A stretch of 64,000 bases of DNA from Limibacter armeniacum (GTDB taxonomy: Bacteria; Bacteroidota; Bacteroidia; Cytophagales; Flammeovirgaceae): NCBI RefSeq assembly GCF_036880985.1, contig NZ_JBAJNO010000006.1:1-64000 (forward strand). The letters are read 5' to 3'. The position numbers were made by a program, and so were the translations under genes. The notes beneath the pieces are model-generated. The model had not been told where the DNA came from. It searched no databases and was given only the letters and a program-made list of their open reading frames with translations. This document shows positions 7,869 through 17,035 of the stretch, in pieces. Position 1 is the first letter of the stretch. Each line of letters opens with the position of its first letter.

Positions 7869-8531
7869 ATGAGAGAAATAGCTCGTGACGTATACCAAAT
7901 CAGTTTGTTCCCCAGACATGGCATAAACGCCTACCTAATAGGAGATGTATTGATTGATTCTGGATCAAGGCAATCGTTTCCTAAAATTGTAAAAGCACTG
8001 AAAAACAAGAAGCTATCCGCACATGCACTGACACATGCCCATCCTGATCATCAGGGGTCGAGCAAAGAGGTATGTGAGGTTTACAATGTGCCACTTTGGT
8101 GTGGAGGTAAGGATGCAGAGGCAATGGAAACAGGGGATTATACCGACATGATACCGAAGAACAATATCAGCAGTTTTGTGGACAAGCAATTTAGAGGCCC
8201 GGCACATCCGGTAGATAAGCAATTGCAAGAAGGCGATGAGGTAGCAGGTTTTACCGTGCTTGATGTACCGGGACATTCCCCAGGTCATGTGGCGTATTGG
8301 CGGGAAAAGGATGGCGTTTTGATTTTGGGAGATGTGCTTCGAAATATGAACTATGCGACTACCTTATCAAAGCTTGCAGAGCCTCCTAAGGTATTTACGC
8401 CTGATCCGGAGCAAAACCGAAAATCTATTTTGAAAATTGCTGAGCTCAAACCCAAACTCATTACTTTTGGGCATGGTGCGCCTCTCACCGACATGGACAA
8501 ATTATACAAATTGGTAGACAGCATTTCCTAA
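7869..8531 (+). CDS. Metallo-beta-lactamase-fold hydrolase (glyoxalase II-like)
   Basis: 220 residues, cytosolic. It carries the metal-binding motif THAHPDHQG near residue 57, a second histidine in DVPGHSPGHVAYW, the metal-bridging aspartate in LILGDVLRN, and a last histidine in ITFGHGAPL. These are all metal ligands of the metallo-beta-lactamase superfamily, in the arrangement of glyoxalase II-like hydrolases. No lactamase role is implied. It probably acts on a thioester, lactone or reactive electrophile adduct, given that it lies behind operator-like repeats and in front of a TetR gene of the LmrA/YxaF type. The start ATG follows ACCCTAAAACA, with no Shine-Dalgarno. Confidence 0.85.
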   Translation: MREIARDVYQISLFPRHGINAYLIGDVLIDSGSRQSFPKIVKALKNKKLSAHALTHAHPDHQGSSKEVCEVYNVPLWCGGKDAEAMETGDYTDMIPKNNISSFVDKQFRGPAHPVDKQLQEGDEVAGFTVLDVPGHSPGHVAYWREKDGVLILGDVLRNMNYATTLSKLAEPPKVFTPDPEQNRKSILKIAELKPKLITFGHGAPLTDMDKLYKLVDSIS

Positions 8532-8566
8532 TGCTGCCATTAGAGGTTTTGTAAAGGATAAACCAT

Positions 8567-8625
8567 ATCACGAAAAGCATTGTAAGTGAAAAGGATTCGA
8601 AAAATTCACATTACAAAATCGTGAT
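8567..8625 (+). repeat. Nested stem-loop between hydrolase and tetR
   Basis: Outer arms ATCACG (8567-8572) / CGTGAT (8620-8625) enclose TTGTAA / TTACAA and TGAA / TTCA pairs. The structure ends 15 nt before the tetR start and could influence its relative translation or mRNA stability. Confidence 0.5.
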
Positions 8626-8640
8626 TAACATAAATGCGTG

Positions 8641-9204
8641 ATGGTAAAAAAGCAATCCAAGCAGGCTTTATTGCAGGCTACTGTAGATTTGATAAGTGAA
8701 AAGGGATATTTTGGAACAGGTTTAAATGAAGTTTTAAGTTTAAGCAATGCCCCCAAAGGCTCTTTGTATTATTATTTTCCAAATGGCAAAAATCAGCTTA
8801 TGGTGGAAGCCATTACCTTGGCAGGAGAACAAGTATCGGAAGTTCTTAGGCAAACGTTTATTCCTGAAAATGATTTAAAAACAGCCTTTGAACAGGTATT
8901 TCATTTTTTTGTGCAACAGCTGGAAGCTTCCAACTTTAAAAAATCCTGTCCGGTGGCAACCGTCGCTTCTGAAAGTGCGGCACTTGACGAGGAAGTACGA
9001 GTAGCCTGCAAACAGGTTTATACGGCTTGGAATCAACTTATTAAGGCATTCTTGTTACAAAAAGGTATACCTGAGGAAACAGCACAAAAACAGGCTCAGT
9101 TTGCCCTCAACCTGATTGAGGGGAACCTGTTGATGAGTCGGGTTTTTCAAAATACGGAACATCTAAAGCTGGGACTTGTAACTTTATTGGAAACTATAAA
9201 ATAA
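8641..9204 (+). CDS. TetR-family repressor (LmrA/YxaF-like)
   Basis: 187 residues from the ATG at 8641; a GTG three bases earlier is also in frame. The N-terminal helix-turn-helix is typical (LISEKGYFGTGLNEVLSLSN, then GSLYYYFPNGKNQL). The C-terminal ligand domain contains CPVATVASESAALDEEV and a YTAWNQL helix, which match the YxaF/LmrA-like C-terminal domain. It follows the hydrolase by ~110 bp and probably shares its promoter, giving autoregulation through the two repeats upstream of the hydrolase. The inducer is unknown. Confidence 0.85.
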   Translation: MVKKQSKQALLQATVDLISEKGYFGTGLNEVLSLSNAPKGSLYYYFPNGKNQLMVEAITLAGEQVSEVLRQTFIPENDLKTAFEQVFHFFVQQLEASNFKKSCPVATVASESAALDEEVRVACKQVYTAWNQLIKAFLLQKGIPEETAQKQAQFALNLIEGNLLMSRVFQNTEHLKLGLVTLLETIK

Positions 9205-9353
9205 TGGCTGGAGTATTTTGGCTTATTCAATACACTGTGATGGAAATCATTGGAAACCGAAATGTATGCACAGGGTGAGGAAAGGCTGTTTTTATACTTC
9301 AATGTTACTTTAGTGTTCTTAATACACTAAAATGGTTTCTATATTTAATCTGT

Positions 9354-9400
9354 ATCGACTCAATTTCAATTAATTGAAATTGAGTCGATTGTGTGTTTTT
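9354..9400 (+). terminator. 36-bp perfect palindrome, probable tetR terminator
   Basis: ATCGACTCAATTTCAATT (9354-9371) is followed immediately by its exact reverse complement (9372-9389), then a T-rich tail (GTGTGTTTTTTG). As RNA it would form a ~16-bp stem with a tiny loop. A second short hairpin, TAGTGT/ACACTA (9311-9316 / 9324-9329), precedes it. The rest of the 396-bp gap (9205-9600) has no gene. Confidence 0.65.
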
Positions 9401-9549
9401 TGACTTATATTATTCTATATCTGAATTTTGTTTTTTGTGATTAGTACGCATTAAAGTTTGCTTTACAGAATGTTTCAAGGGAGGAAAACTTCTTTCAAAT
9501 ATTCTGTTGATTGTAACAATCTGTAATGCTGCTGTTATACAATAAATAG

Positions 9550-9565
9550 ATCAAGATAGCTTGAT
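9550..9565 (+). promoter_or_regulatory. Palindromic site upstream of the amylase
   Basis: ATCAAG-ATAG-CTTGAT is a perfect 6-4-6 dyad 35 bp before the amylase start. It could be an operator or a small leader hairpin. A second dyad, GATTG-TAA-CAATC, lies a little upstream. No factor can be assigned. Confidence 0.35.
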
Positions 9566-9600
9566 AGAATTTTCCTCTCATAATTCACAAATCATCTATT

Positions 9601-12600
9601 ATGAGAAAGAAAATACTACTCGGTATAGCATTCTTTTTATGCATACCTGTAATCCAAGGACTATGTACTGACGTTAAGTTTAACGTCAATATGGACTATC
9701 AAATTAAGCAAGGCTTTTTTGACCCTGCTGCAGACCAAGTGGAAGTGACCGGCAGTGGCTGGAGTGGTGCACTAGCGATGACCGATACAGATGGCGACCA
9801 TATTTATTCTGCTGTTGTATCTTCGTTAGCTGCTGATACGGAAATCACATATGCTTTTCGTGTGAATGCAAGTAACACGGAAAACACTTCCCGAACCTAC
9901 CTTATTCAGACTTCGCAAAACAACTTGTACGATTGGTTTAACAATGTGGAGTCACCATACCCTTTTGCAGACTTCTACTGTTCAACCACTACACCGATCC
10001 CTGGAGAGGCTGTACGGTTTTTTGAGTATTCGGATGGGGGAGCTGCTACCTCATGGAACTGGACTTTTGAAGGCGGATATCCTGCTACTTCTACTGAAAA
10101 GGAGCCGATTGTCAGTTATGCCACAGCAGGTACTTATAGTGTGACGCTGACAGCCACCAACAGTGCAGGCCAGACAACCGTAACCAAATCATCTCACATT
10201 GAGGTAAAGGCGACAGATCAGGTATTGGGCTGGTGGAACGATGCGGTTTTCTATCAGGTTTACCCACTTTCTTTCAAGGACAGTGATTGTGATGGAAATG
10301 GAGATTTTCAAGGACTTATCGAGAAGCTTGATTACCTGAATGACGGCAACCCCAATACAACTTCTGACCTTGGGGTGGATGCTTTATACCTAATGCCAAT
10401 TCATGAGGTAACCAATACAAATTATGGAGGTTATGAAGTGACCGACTACAAAAGTATCTGGAGCGAGTATGGCAGTTACAGTGACCTCTCCCAACTGTTG
10501 AATGAGGCACATAACAGAGGAATGAAAGTGATCCTGGATATGGTTTTTAACCATACAAGTAAGGAACACCCTTGGTTTTTGCAATCGCAACAAGGTAATA
10601 ACCCAAGAGATGATTTTTACCATTGGCGTGCAGATGATGCAGGGTGGTCTTGGTGGAGTAACCCCGGTTCAGGTTATCCCTCAGATATGGCATTTTACTG
10701 GTCAAGATTTGCCAATGGGGCTACACCTGACCTGAATTATGATAATCCTGAGGTCAGAAATGCGGTAATGGACATTACACAATATTGGTTGGATCAGCAT
10801 ATTGATGGATTCAGGCTGGATGTTCCTTACATGCTATATCAGACAGGTGATGCCACATTGGATGAGGAGTGGCACAACTTGCCGGAAACCTATGCCTTTT
10901 GGAGGGAATGGAGAAAACTGGTGAAAAATGACAATCCTGACAATTTTACGGTAGGCGAAACATGGGTACGTTATTGGGATAATCCTTATGCATTGGAGGA
11001 CTTGAAGCATGCAGCGAAGTATGTATATGAAGGGTTTGATGTTGGCTTTCAGTTTGATATTGCCTTGGGAATAGAGGATGCCTTGAACTCAGAAAACAAG
11101 GCGGATATCCAACAACCAATGGAAGATGTAATGGCTTATTATCCGTTTCTGCAGTTTGGGGTTTTCAATTCAAACCATGACCTGTTTCCAAGAGGAAATG
11201 GCTACACAGCTCAAAGGATCAAGGACCGATTGTCAAACAATAAGGATGCAAAAGCAAAAGTAGCGGGCGTACTGACATTGACAGCTCCGGGTGTTCCTTT
11301 TGTTTATTATGGAGAGGAAATTGGTGCAGCAGGAGGCAATGCCCGTTTGCCAATGCAGTGGAGTAATGGCAACAATGCAGGCTTTTCTGATTGTGGATCA
11401 TGGACTTCTATTGGCAGTGATTATCAGCAGTACAATGTCGCAAACGAGACCAACGACCCTAACTCATTCTTAAGCTTATATCGAAACCTGATTCAGGTTC
11501 GTAAGTCAGAGATGGCATTGAAGCGTGGAGACTATCAAACAGTGAACACTTCAAGCAACAGTATTTATTCTTTTATGAGAAAGTATAATGATGAGGTAAT
11601 CATTGTAATGCTCAACCTTTCAGCCAATCAGCAGGACAATGTGTCTTTCAGTATTTCAGGAACTCAAATTCCTGATGAAAACTATGTGATGACCGACCTG
11701 TTGGGGCAAGGGAATGTGAATGTCAATGTAAGTGGAGGAGATATCAATGGCTGGGTTCCTTTCTCTTCCATTGCAGGAAACAGCTTTTACATTCTGAAAC
11801 TGAATACAGGCTCTTTAACAAACAATGCACCATCGGTAGATCAGTTAGCATCGCAGACGATCAATCTGGAAAGTGGAGCAACACAGGTTCAACTGACAGG
11901 TATCAGCGATGGTAATTTCTGTACACAAAGTCTTTCAGCATCAGCAACAATTCAAAACACGTCAGTGGCACAGGTGGCTGTTAATGGTATCACTTGTGGA
12001 AGTACTGGAAACTTGACAATTACGCCAGTGTCAGCAGGAACTACCACTGTGACCGTCACGCTACAGGATGATGGCGGAACAGCTGATGGAGGTGTTGACC
12101 AAACATCAATGAGTTTTACTGTAAATGTAATTGGATATCCTGCTGCGCCAACTGATTTGCAGGTAACCGAATTGTCTAAAACATCTCTTAACCTTCATTG
12201 GACAGACAACTCAGCGATTGAAACAGGGTATGCGATTTACCAATCTACAGATGGCAACAAACCAACGAACCCGGTTGTGACCTTAGCGGCCAATACCACC
12301 ACTTTTGCGGTAGAGAACCTAAGCAGGTTTGTCGACTACCACTTCTGGGTGGAGGCAGTAAACGGACAAGGAACAAGTGCAGATATGCAAGTGGCATATA
12401 CGATTGAGTCCTCGAATGTGGCATTGAATAAAACTGCAACGGCTTCGGACGAAGAAACTTATTCAGGTACAGATTTCCTTGCTTCTTTGGCAGTAGATGG
12501 GATCAATGGTGATTTCTGGAACAGGTGGTCTTCGGCAGGGAGTACAGACTTTAATCAGGAAGAGTGGATTAAGGTAGATTTGGGAGCAGTATATGAGTTG

Positions 12601-14583
12601 GACAAGGTTGTGGTTAGTTGGGAAAATGCCAATGCTGAAAACTATTATATCATGGCTTCCAACAGCAATATTGTACCTGATCCTGATAATAGTTCGTGGC
12701 AGAAAATCTATATGGAAGGAATGCCTAATGAAGGAAGAACGGATGAAGTGACCTCTAATCTTACAGGGCGCTATATCGCCATTTACTGTAGCCAAAAAGC
12801 ACATGAATATGGCTATTCAATCTATGAATTAGAGGCATATGGTGTGCCGGTAACGGATGGTGGAACAACAAACAATGCTCCAGTCGTATTTGCAGGAAAT
12901 AACCAAACATTGGGATATACACAGACCAGCACTCAGCTTGAAGGTACAGGTTCAGACCCTGATGGGGATACTGTCAGTTACCTGTGGAGTCAGTTGTCAG
13001 GGGCTGTGGTATCTATTTCTGATTTACAGTCACCTACTCCTACAATCAGTGGAATGGTGGCAGGAAACACCTATACATTCCGTCTTACGGTGAGTGATGG
13101 TACCCTTCAGTCTTCAGATGATGTGACCATTGTGGTGGATACTGCTCCAGCAACTCAGTCGCCATATGGAGGTATTGCAGCGACAATCCCTGGGATAATT
13201 GAAGCCGAAGCATATGATGAAGGCGGGCAAGGGATCGCCTATCAGGATAATGACACCGGTAATAATGGTGGGGCATTCAGAACGAATGAGGATGTAGACA
13301 TAGAGTCACCTACAAGTGGTGTGTATAACGTGGGTTGGACGCAAGCAGGCGAGTGGCTAGAATACTCTGTAAATGTTACCACTACAGGTCAATATCATAT
13401 CATCTCGACAGTGGCGACTGCGACATCCAGTGCTTTCCATGTGGAGATTGACGGTACGAATGTGACTGGAACAATTGCCGTATCCAATACGGGCGGATGG
13501 AGTAATTTCAGTACAGTACAGAGTACAGACTTTAACCTAAGTGCAGGAGCGCATATTGTTAGGATTGCTATGGAGTCCATAGATTTGAACCTTGACAAGG
13601 TTGAGTTTGTATGGGTGCCTGATTGTACCACTCCAACACTCAATGCACAGCATCAGGTGAATGGTGGCAACTGGATTGCTGGTACTGCTGTATCTGCTGA
13701 CCAAGGAGATGACTTGGTTCTGAATGTACAGGCAAGTACTACAGGAACGTGGAACTGGACAGGACCAAATGGGTTTACTGCCAGTACAGCCCAAGTTACT
13801 TTGGCAGATGTCACAATATCTGATGCGGGCAATTATACAGTCACTTTTTCAGATGATACAGGCTGTACCAATAGCTTAACTTTTACATTGTCAGTAGAAA
13901 GTGCTTCAGTAGCAGATACTTATTATATCAAAAACAGATGGCAGGAGACTTACCTTTATGATGGAGGTAATGATGTGAATTATGGCACCTTCAGCAGTAA
14001 TGCTACTTACCAATGGAAACTGATAGAAATGGATGGTTATCAATTGATTCAAAATGTTGGAACAGGTGATTATATGAATATCGAAAACCTGCAAGGTAAA
14101 GTAGAATCTACAAACGTTGAAAGTGGATTCTACAGTGCACATTGGTCGCTGGAGGATATTGACATTGATTATAAAAGAATTCGAAACAGATGGCAGGCAA
14201 GTGATTATTTGCATGTGGAAAACACCAATGGAACTGTTGAGTACAGTAATATTTGGAGTGGTTCTTATTCGAGCCATTGGATTCTTGAACCTGTTTCTTC
14301 ATCTGCAAGAATGGCTTCCAACTTTGAAAATGAATGGAAGAAAGAAAATAAAATTCAAATATATCCTAACCCAACCAATGGGGTAACGACTGTTCAGTTT
14401 AATACCAATGAAGTAAGAAGCATTAGGCTACTCTCATCAACTGGAATTGAATTGAATCATCAGCAATTGGAGGATGGAATGCCAAGCATTCAAATTGATC
14501 TTTCAAACTACCCTGTAGGAGTATACTTCATTCAGTTGGAAACATCAGAAGGGGTAAAGGTCTACCAAGTAGTAAAAAACTGA
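9601..14583 (+). CDS. Giant multidomain secreted GH13 alpha-amylase with T9SS sorting domain
   Basis: 1660 residues. Order: signal peptide (~1-22); starch-binding-like beta domain (~23-110); PKD domain (~115-200); GH13 catalytic domain (~210-735) with nucleophile D407 (DGFRLDVPY), acid/base E453 (TVGETW) and transition-state D527 (NSNHD), plus DMVFNHTS; Ig/cadherin-like region (~740-845); fibronectin type III (~847-932); F5/8 discoidin-like domain (~939-1085); PKD/REJ-like domain (~1088-1180); CBM6-like domain (~1195-1340); Ig-like repeat (~1345-1435); two ricin/fascin-like repeats beginning YYIKNRW and RIRNRW (~1440-1575); and the type IX sorting domain (~1582-1660, IQIYPNPTNG...GVYFIQLE). 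The inferred role is surface or secreted endo-hydrolysis of starch or glycogen, feeding SusCDE. It opens the glucan locus and has its own strong terminator. Confidence 0.9.
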   Translation: MRKKILLGIAFFLCIPVIQGLCTDVKFNVNMDYQIKQGFFDPAADQVEVTGSGWSGALAMTDTDGDHIYSAVVSSLAADTEITYAFRVNASNTENTSRTYLIQTSQNNLYDWFNNVESPYPFADFYCSTTTPIPGEAVRFFEYSDGGAATSWNWTFEGGYPATSTEKEPIVSYATAGTYSVTLTATNSAGQTTVTKSSHIEVKATDQVLGWWNDAVFYQVYPLSFKDSDCDGNGDFQGLIEKLDYLNDGNPNTTSDLGVDALYLMPIHEVTNTNYGGYEVTDYKSIWSEYGSYSDLSQLLNEAHNRGMKVILDMVFNHTSKEHPWFLQSQQGNNPRDDFYHWRADDAGWSWWSNPGSGYPSDMAFYWSRFANGATPDLNYDNPEVRNAVMDITQYWLDQHIDGFRLDVPYMLYQTGDATLDEEWHNLPETYAFWREWRKLVKNDNPDNFTVGETWVRYWDNPYALEDLKHAAKYVYEGFDVGFQFDIALGIEDALNSENKADIQQPMEDVMAYYPFLQFGVFNSNHDLFPRGNGYTAQRIKDRLSNNKDAKAKVAGVLTLTAPGVPFVYYGEEIGAAGGNARLPMQWSNGNNAGFSDCGSWTSIGSDYQQYNVANETNDPNSFLSLYRNLIQVRKSEMALKRGDYQTVNTSSNSIYSFMRKYNDEVIIVMLNLSANQQDNVSFSISGTQIPDENYVMTDLLGQGNVNVNVSGGDINGWVPFSSIAGNSFYILKLNTGSLTNNAPSVDQLASQTINLESGATQVQLTGISDGNFCTQSLSASATIQNTSVAQVAVNGITCGSTGNLTITPVSAGTTTVTVTLQDDGGTADGGVDQTSMSFTVNVIGYPAAPTDLQVTELSKTSLNLHWTDNSAIETGYAIYQSTDGNKPTNPVVTLAANTTTFAVENLSRFVDYHFWVEAVNGQGTSADMQVAYTIESSNVALNKTATASDEETYSGTDFLASLAVDGINGDFWNRWSSAGSTDFNQEEWIKVDLGAVYELDKVVVSWENANAENYYIMASNSNIVPDPDNSSWQKIYMEGMPNEGRTDEVTSNLTGRYIAIYCSQKAHEYGYSIYELEAYGVPVTDGGTTNNAPVVFAGNNQTLGYTQTSTQLEGTGSDPDGDTVSYLWSQLSGAVVSISDLQSPTPTISGMVAGNTYTFRLTVSDGTLQSSDDVTIVVDTAPATQSPYGGIAATIPGIIEAEAYDEGGQGIAYQDNDTGNNGGAFRTNEDVDIESPTSGVYNVGWTQAGEWLEYSVNVTTTGQYHIISTVATATSSAFHVEIDGTNVTGTIAVSNTGGWSNFSTVQSTDFNLSAGAHIVRIAMESIDLNLDKVEFVWVPDCTTPTLNAQHQVNGGNWIAGTAVSADQGDDLVLNVQASTTGTWNWTGPNGFTASTAQVTLADVTISDAGNYTVTFSDDTGCTNSLTFTLSVESASVADTYYIKNRWQETYLYDGGNDVNYGTFSSNATYQWKLIEMDGYQLIQNVGTGDYMNIENLQGKVESTNVESGFYSAHWSLEDIDIDYKRIRNRWQASDYLHVENTNGTVEYSNIWSGSYSSHWILEPVSSSARMASNFENEWKKENKIQIYPNPTNGVTTVQFNTNEVRSIRLLSSTGIELNHQQLEDGMPSIQIDLSNYPVGVYFIQLETSEGVKVYQVVKN

Positions 14584-14648
14584 GGTAGCTAATGACCTAA
14601 AATACCTAGATGAAAATCTAGTGTACTTTTGACATGGAATTCTTCCAT

Positions 14649-14684
14649 AAGCACCTTGAGCGTAACGCTTAAGGTGCTTTTTTT
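14649..14684 (+). terminator. Strong terminator after the giant amylase
   Basis: AAGCACCTTGAGCGT (14649-14663) pairs with ACGCTTAAGGTGCTT (one mismatch), followed by seven T's. It separates the amylase transcript from the downstream GH97-susCDE set. The remaining non-coding DNA to 14905 should hold that promoter, but no clear -7 box was seen. Confidence 0.9.
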
Positions 14685-14905
14685 GCGCTTAAATAGCGTA
14701 AAAAATACCCTTATATCAATTATATACTCTCTATATAGGTGTAAATGTAATAGGCATGTAATCAGTGTGTTGTGATTTATTTTGCCCTATATTTTCTATA
14801 CTCAGAATATGTTTTTTGTTAAAGCATTTGAATTCAGACTGTTTTGTACCACACGATCAGGAAAAGATCAATCAGATAGTGTAGTGTATAAATTAACGGT
14901 TGGAT

Positions 14906-16906
14906 ATGCGAAGAATATTGGGAATAGTGGCAGTGATATGCCTATCATTTATAATGTCTTCCTGTACGGAAAAGCATACAGTATTATCACCCAATGGTAA
15001 ATTGGAATTAACTGTATTGAATAGGGACGGTAAAGTTTTCTATGAATTGAGAAAAGAAGGAAAACTGATCCTTTCAGAAAGCAGACTTGGACTTTTATTG
15101 AAAGATCAGGGAGACCTTAGTGAAAACTTTATCATTCAGAATACGGATGAGTTTACTTTCAGAAATACGTGGTCTCAACCGTGGGGAGAAGTAAAAAACA
15201 TTGAAGAGTATTACAATGGACTGACTGTATCATTATTGCAGAAATCAAATGAGAAGGAGCGTCAGTTGAACATTACCTTCAAACTTTTTGATGATGGGTT
15301 AGGCTTCAGATACGAATTCCCTGAGCAGGAAAACCTAAAGAAATTTGTGATTACAGATGAGTTGACACAGTTCAATTTTACACATGATTTCAATACTTGG
15401 TGGATTCCTGCCTACAGCGATCAAATTGATTACGAAGAGTTATATACTGAAACGAAGCTGTCTGCTTTGGAAAAGACAATGCACACTCCTGTGACAATGG
15501 AGTCTGGAGATAGTCTTTTTGTTAGTATTCACGAAGCAGCTTTGGTGGATTATGCTGCCATGACCTTGAAGCCCGTTGAAGGGGCCCTTAGTTTGGAGTG
15601 TGACCTTGTACCTCTCTCGACAGGTGAAAAAGTAATGACAGAAGCGCCTTCTGTATCTCCTTGGAGAACAATTCAGGTAGGCAATTCTGCTGGTGATTTG
15701 ATCACTTCTTACCTGATCTTAAACCTGAATGAGCCTAGCAAGATTGAGGATACTTCTTGGATATCGACAGGTAAGTATGCAGGTATCTGGTGGGGGATGC
15801 ACGTAAAAACCCAAACTTGGAATCAAGGACCTATCCACGGAGCCAAGACGGAGAATGTAAAGGAATTAATTGATTTTGCTGCCGAAAATAACCTGAAAGG
15901 TGTATTGGTAGAAGGCTGGAACAAAGGCTGGGAAAAAGACTGGTCTTTGGGAAGGTTCAGGTTCGCAGAGCCATATGATGATTTCGATATCGAGTTCTTG
16001 AGCAAGTATGCAAGCGAAAAAGGTGTAAGCCTTATCGGACATCATGAAACAGGTGGAAATATCCTCAATTACGAGACACAACTGAAGGAAGCTTTTGAGT
16101 TCCTGAAGAAATACAAGATACCAGCTGTGAAAACGGGCTACGTAGCCAACCTGATCAATCAGAAGGAATTTCATCAGAGTCAGTTTGCAGTAAACCATTA
16201 CAACTATGTAACAGCGTTTGCGGCCGAAAACAAGATTATGCTGGACATTCACGAGCCAGTGAAAGCAACAGGTTTGAGACGAACTTACCCGAACCTGATG
16301 ACAAGAGAAGGAGCGAGAGGAACAGAGTATGAGGCGTGGAGCGAAGGGAATCCTCCTGAGCATACGGTTATTTTGCCTTTTACCAGATGTCTAGCTGGAC
16401 CTTTGGATTATACACCGGGCATTTTTGATATCAATATCAAAACCAGATCTGATAACAAAGTCCATACGACATTGGCTAAACAATTGGCTTTGTATGTAAC
16501 CATTTACAGCCCTTGGCAGATGGCAGCTGACTTACCTGAGAACTATACAGGACAACCAGCCTTTCAGTTTATCAGGGATGTTCCAACCAATTGGGAGGAT
16601 ACAAAAGTGCTGAATGCCAAAATTGGGGACTATATCACTGTGGTGAGAAAGGACCGAGACAGTGATGACTGGTACTTGGGAAGTGTGACAGATGAACACG
16701 AGAGAGAATTTGAAATTTCTTTGGACTTTTTGATGCCAGAGAAGAAATACAAGGCATATGTCTATGCCGATCAGGAAGATACCGACCTAATGAATAACCC
16801 AACAGCAATTGAGATCAGTGAGACTGAAGTGACCTCTGATCAAAAATTGAATATATCTCTGGCAGCAGGGGGCGGACAGGCCATCCGTTTCAAGCTGCTC
16901 AACTAA
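14906..16906 (+). CDS. GH97 alpha-glucosidase, inverting type, lipoprotein
   Basis: 666 residues from the ATG at 14906; an in-frame TTG lies 6 bp earlier but gives a poorer signal sequence. The signal ends in the lipobox IMSSC, so it is predicted to be membrane-anchored. The N-terminal beta-sandwich begins SPNGKLELTV, followed by a TIM barrel. Three glutamates of inverting GH97 enzymes (SusB type) are present: E381 (GHHETGG), E450 (DIHEPVKATG) and E474 (ARGTEYEAW), with TYPNLMTREG and DYTPGIFD blocks. The expected reaction is exo-release of glucose from maltooligosaccharides. It is a paralogue of the gene at 24772, with AGA-rich arginine codons, unlike that copy. Confidence 0.9.
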   Translation: MRRILGIVAVICLSFIMSSCTEKHTVLSPNGKLELTVLNRDGKVFYELRKEGKLILSESRLGLLLKDQGDLSENFIIQNTDEFTFRNTWSQPWGEVKNIEEYYNGLTVSLLQKSNEKERQLNITFKLFDDGLGFRYEFPEQENLKKFVITDELTQFNFTHDFNTWWIPAYSDQIDYEELYTETKLSALEKTMHTPVTMESGDSLFVSIHEAALVDYAAMTLKPVEGALSLECDLVPLSTGEKVMTEAPSVSPWRTIQVGNSAGDLITSYLILNLNEPSKIEDTSWISTGKYAGIWWGMHVKTQTWNQGPIHGAKTENVKELIDFAAENNLKGVLVEGWNKGWEKDWSLGRFRFAEPYDDFDIEFLSKYASEKGVSLIGHHETGGNILNYETQLKEAFEFLKKYKIPAVKTGYVANLINQKEFHQSQFAVNHYNYVTAFAAENKIMLDIHEPVKATGLRRTYPNLMTREGARGTEYEAWSEGNPPEHTVILPFTRCLAGPLDYTPGIFDINIKTRSDNKVHTTLAKQLALYVTIYSPWQMAADLPENYTGQPAFQFIRDVPTNWEDTKVLNAKIGDYITVVRKDRDSDDWYLGSVTDEHEREFEISLDFLMPEKKYKAYVYADQEDTDLMNNPTAIEISETEVTSDQKLNISLAAGGGQAIRFKLLN

Positions 16907-16951
16907 AAAGTAAGTATGTATAAATGAATGTTTAATGATAGTGAGTGACCT

Positions 16952-17009
16952 GTTACCCTATAGGTTCAATGTTTCAGCCTCGGTTGAAACACGATACCAG
17001 TGGGGTAAC
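16952..17009 (+). promoter_or_regulatory. Structured leader before susC
   Basis: Two nested inverted repeats precede susC: GTTACCC (16952-16958) / GGGTAAC (17003-17009) outside, and GTTTCA (16971-16976) / TGAAAC (16985-16990) inside. It ends 26 bp before the susC start. It may be an mRNA processing or stability element between GH97 and susC, or a leader of a separate transcript. Confidence 0.45.
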
Positions 17010-17035
17010 TGAGAGCTTGCTAAAACCAAGAACAC

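Noticed and set aside
7869-8531. Beta-lactamase (antibiotic resistance) call for the metallo-hydrolase
   Set aside because: There is no signal peptide and the motif layout is that of glyoxalase II-like hydrolases; the superfamily name alone does not imply resistance.
14782-15000. 72-codon frame ahead of the first GH97 gene
   Set aside because: It overlaps the GH97 signal peptide in another frame and lacks any support.
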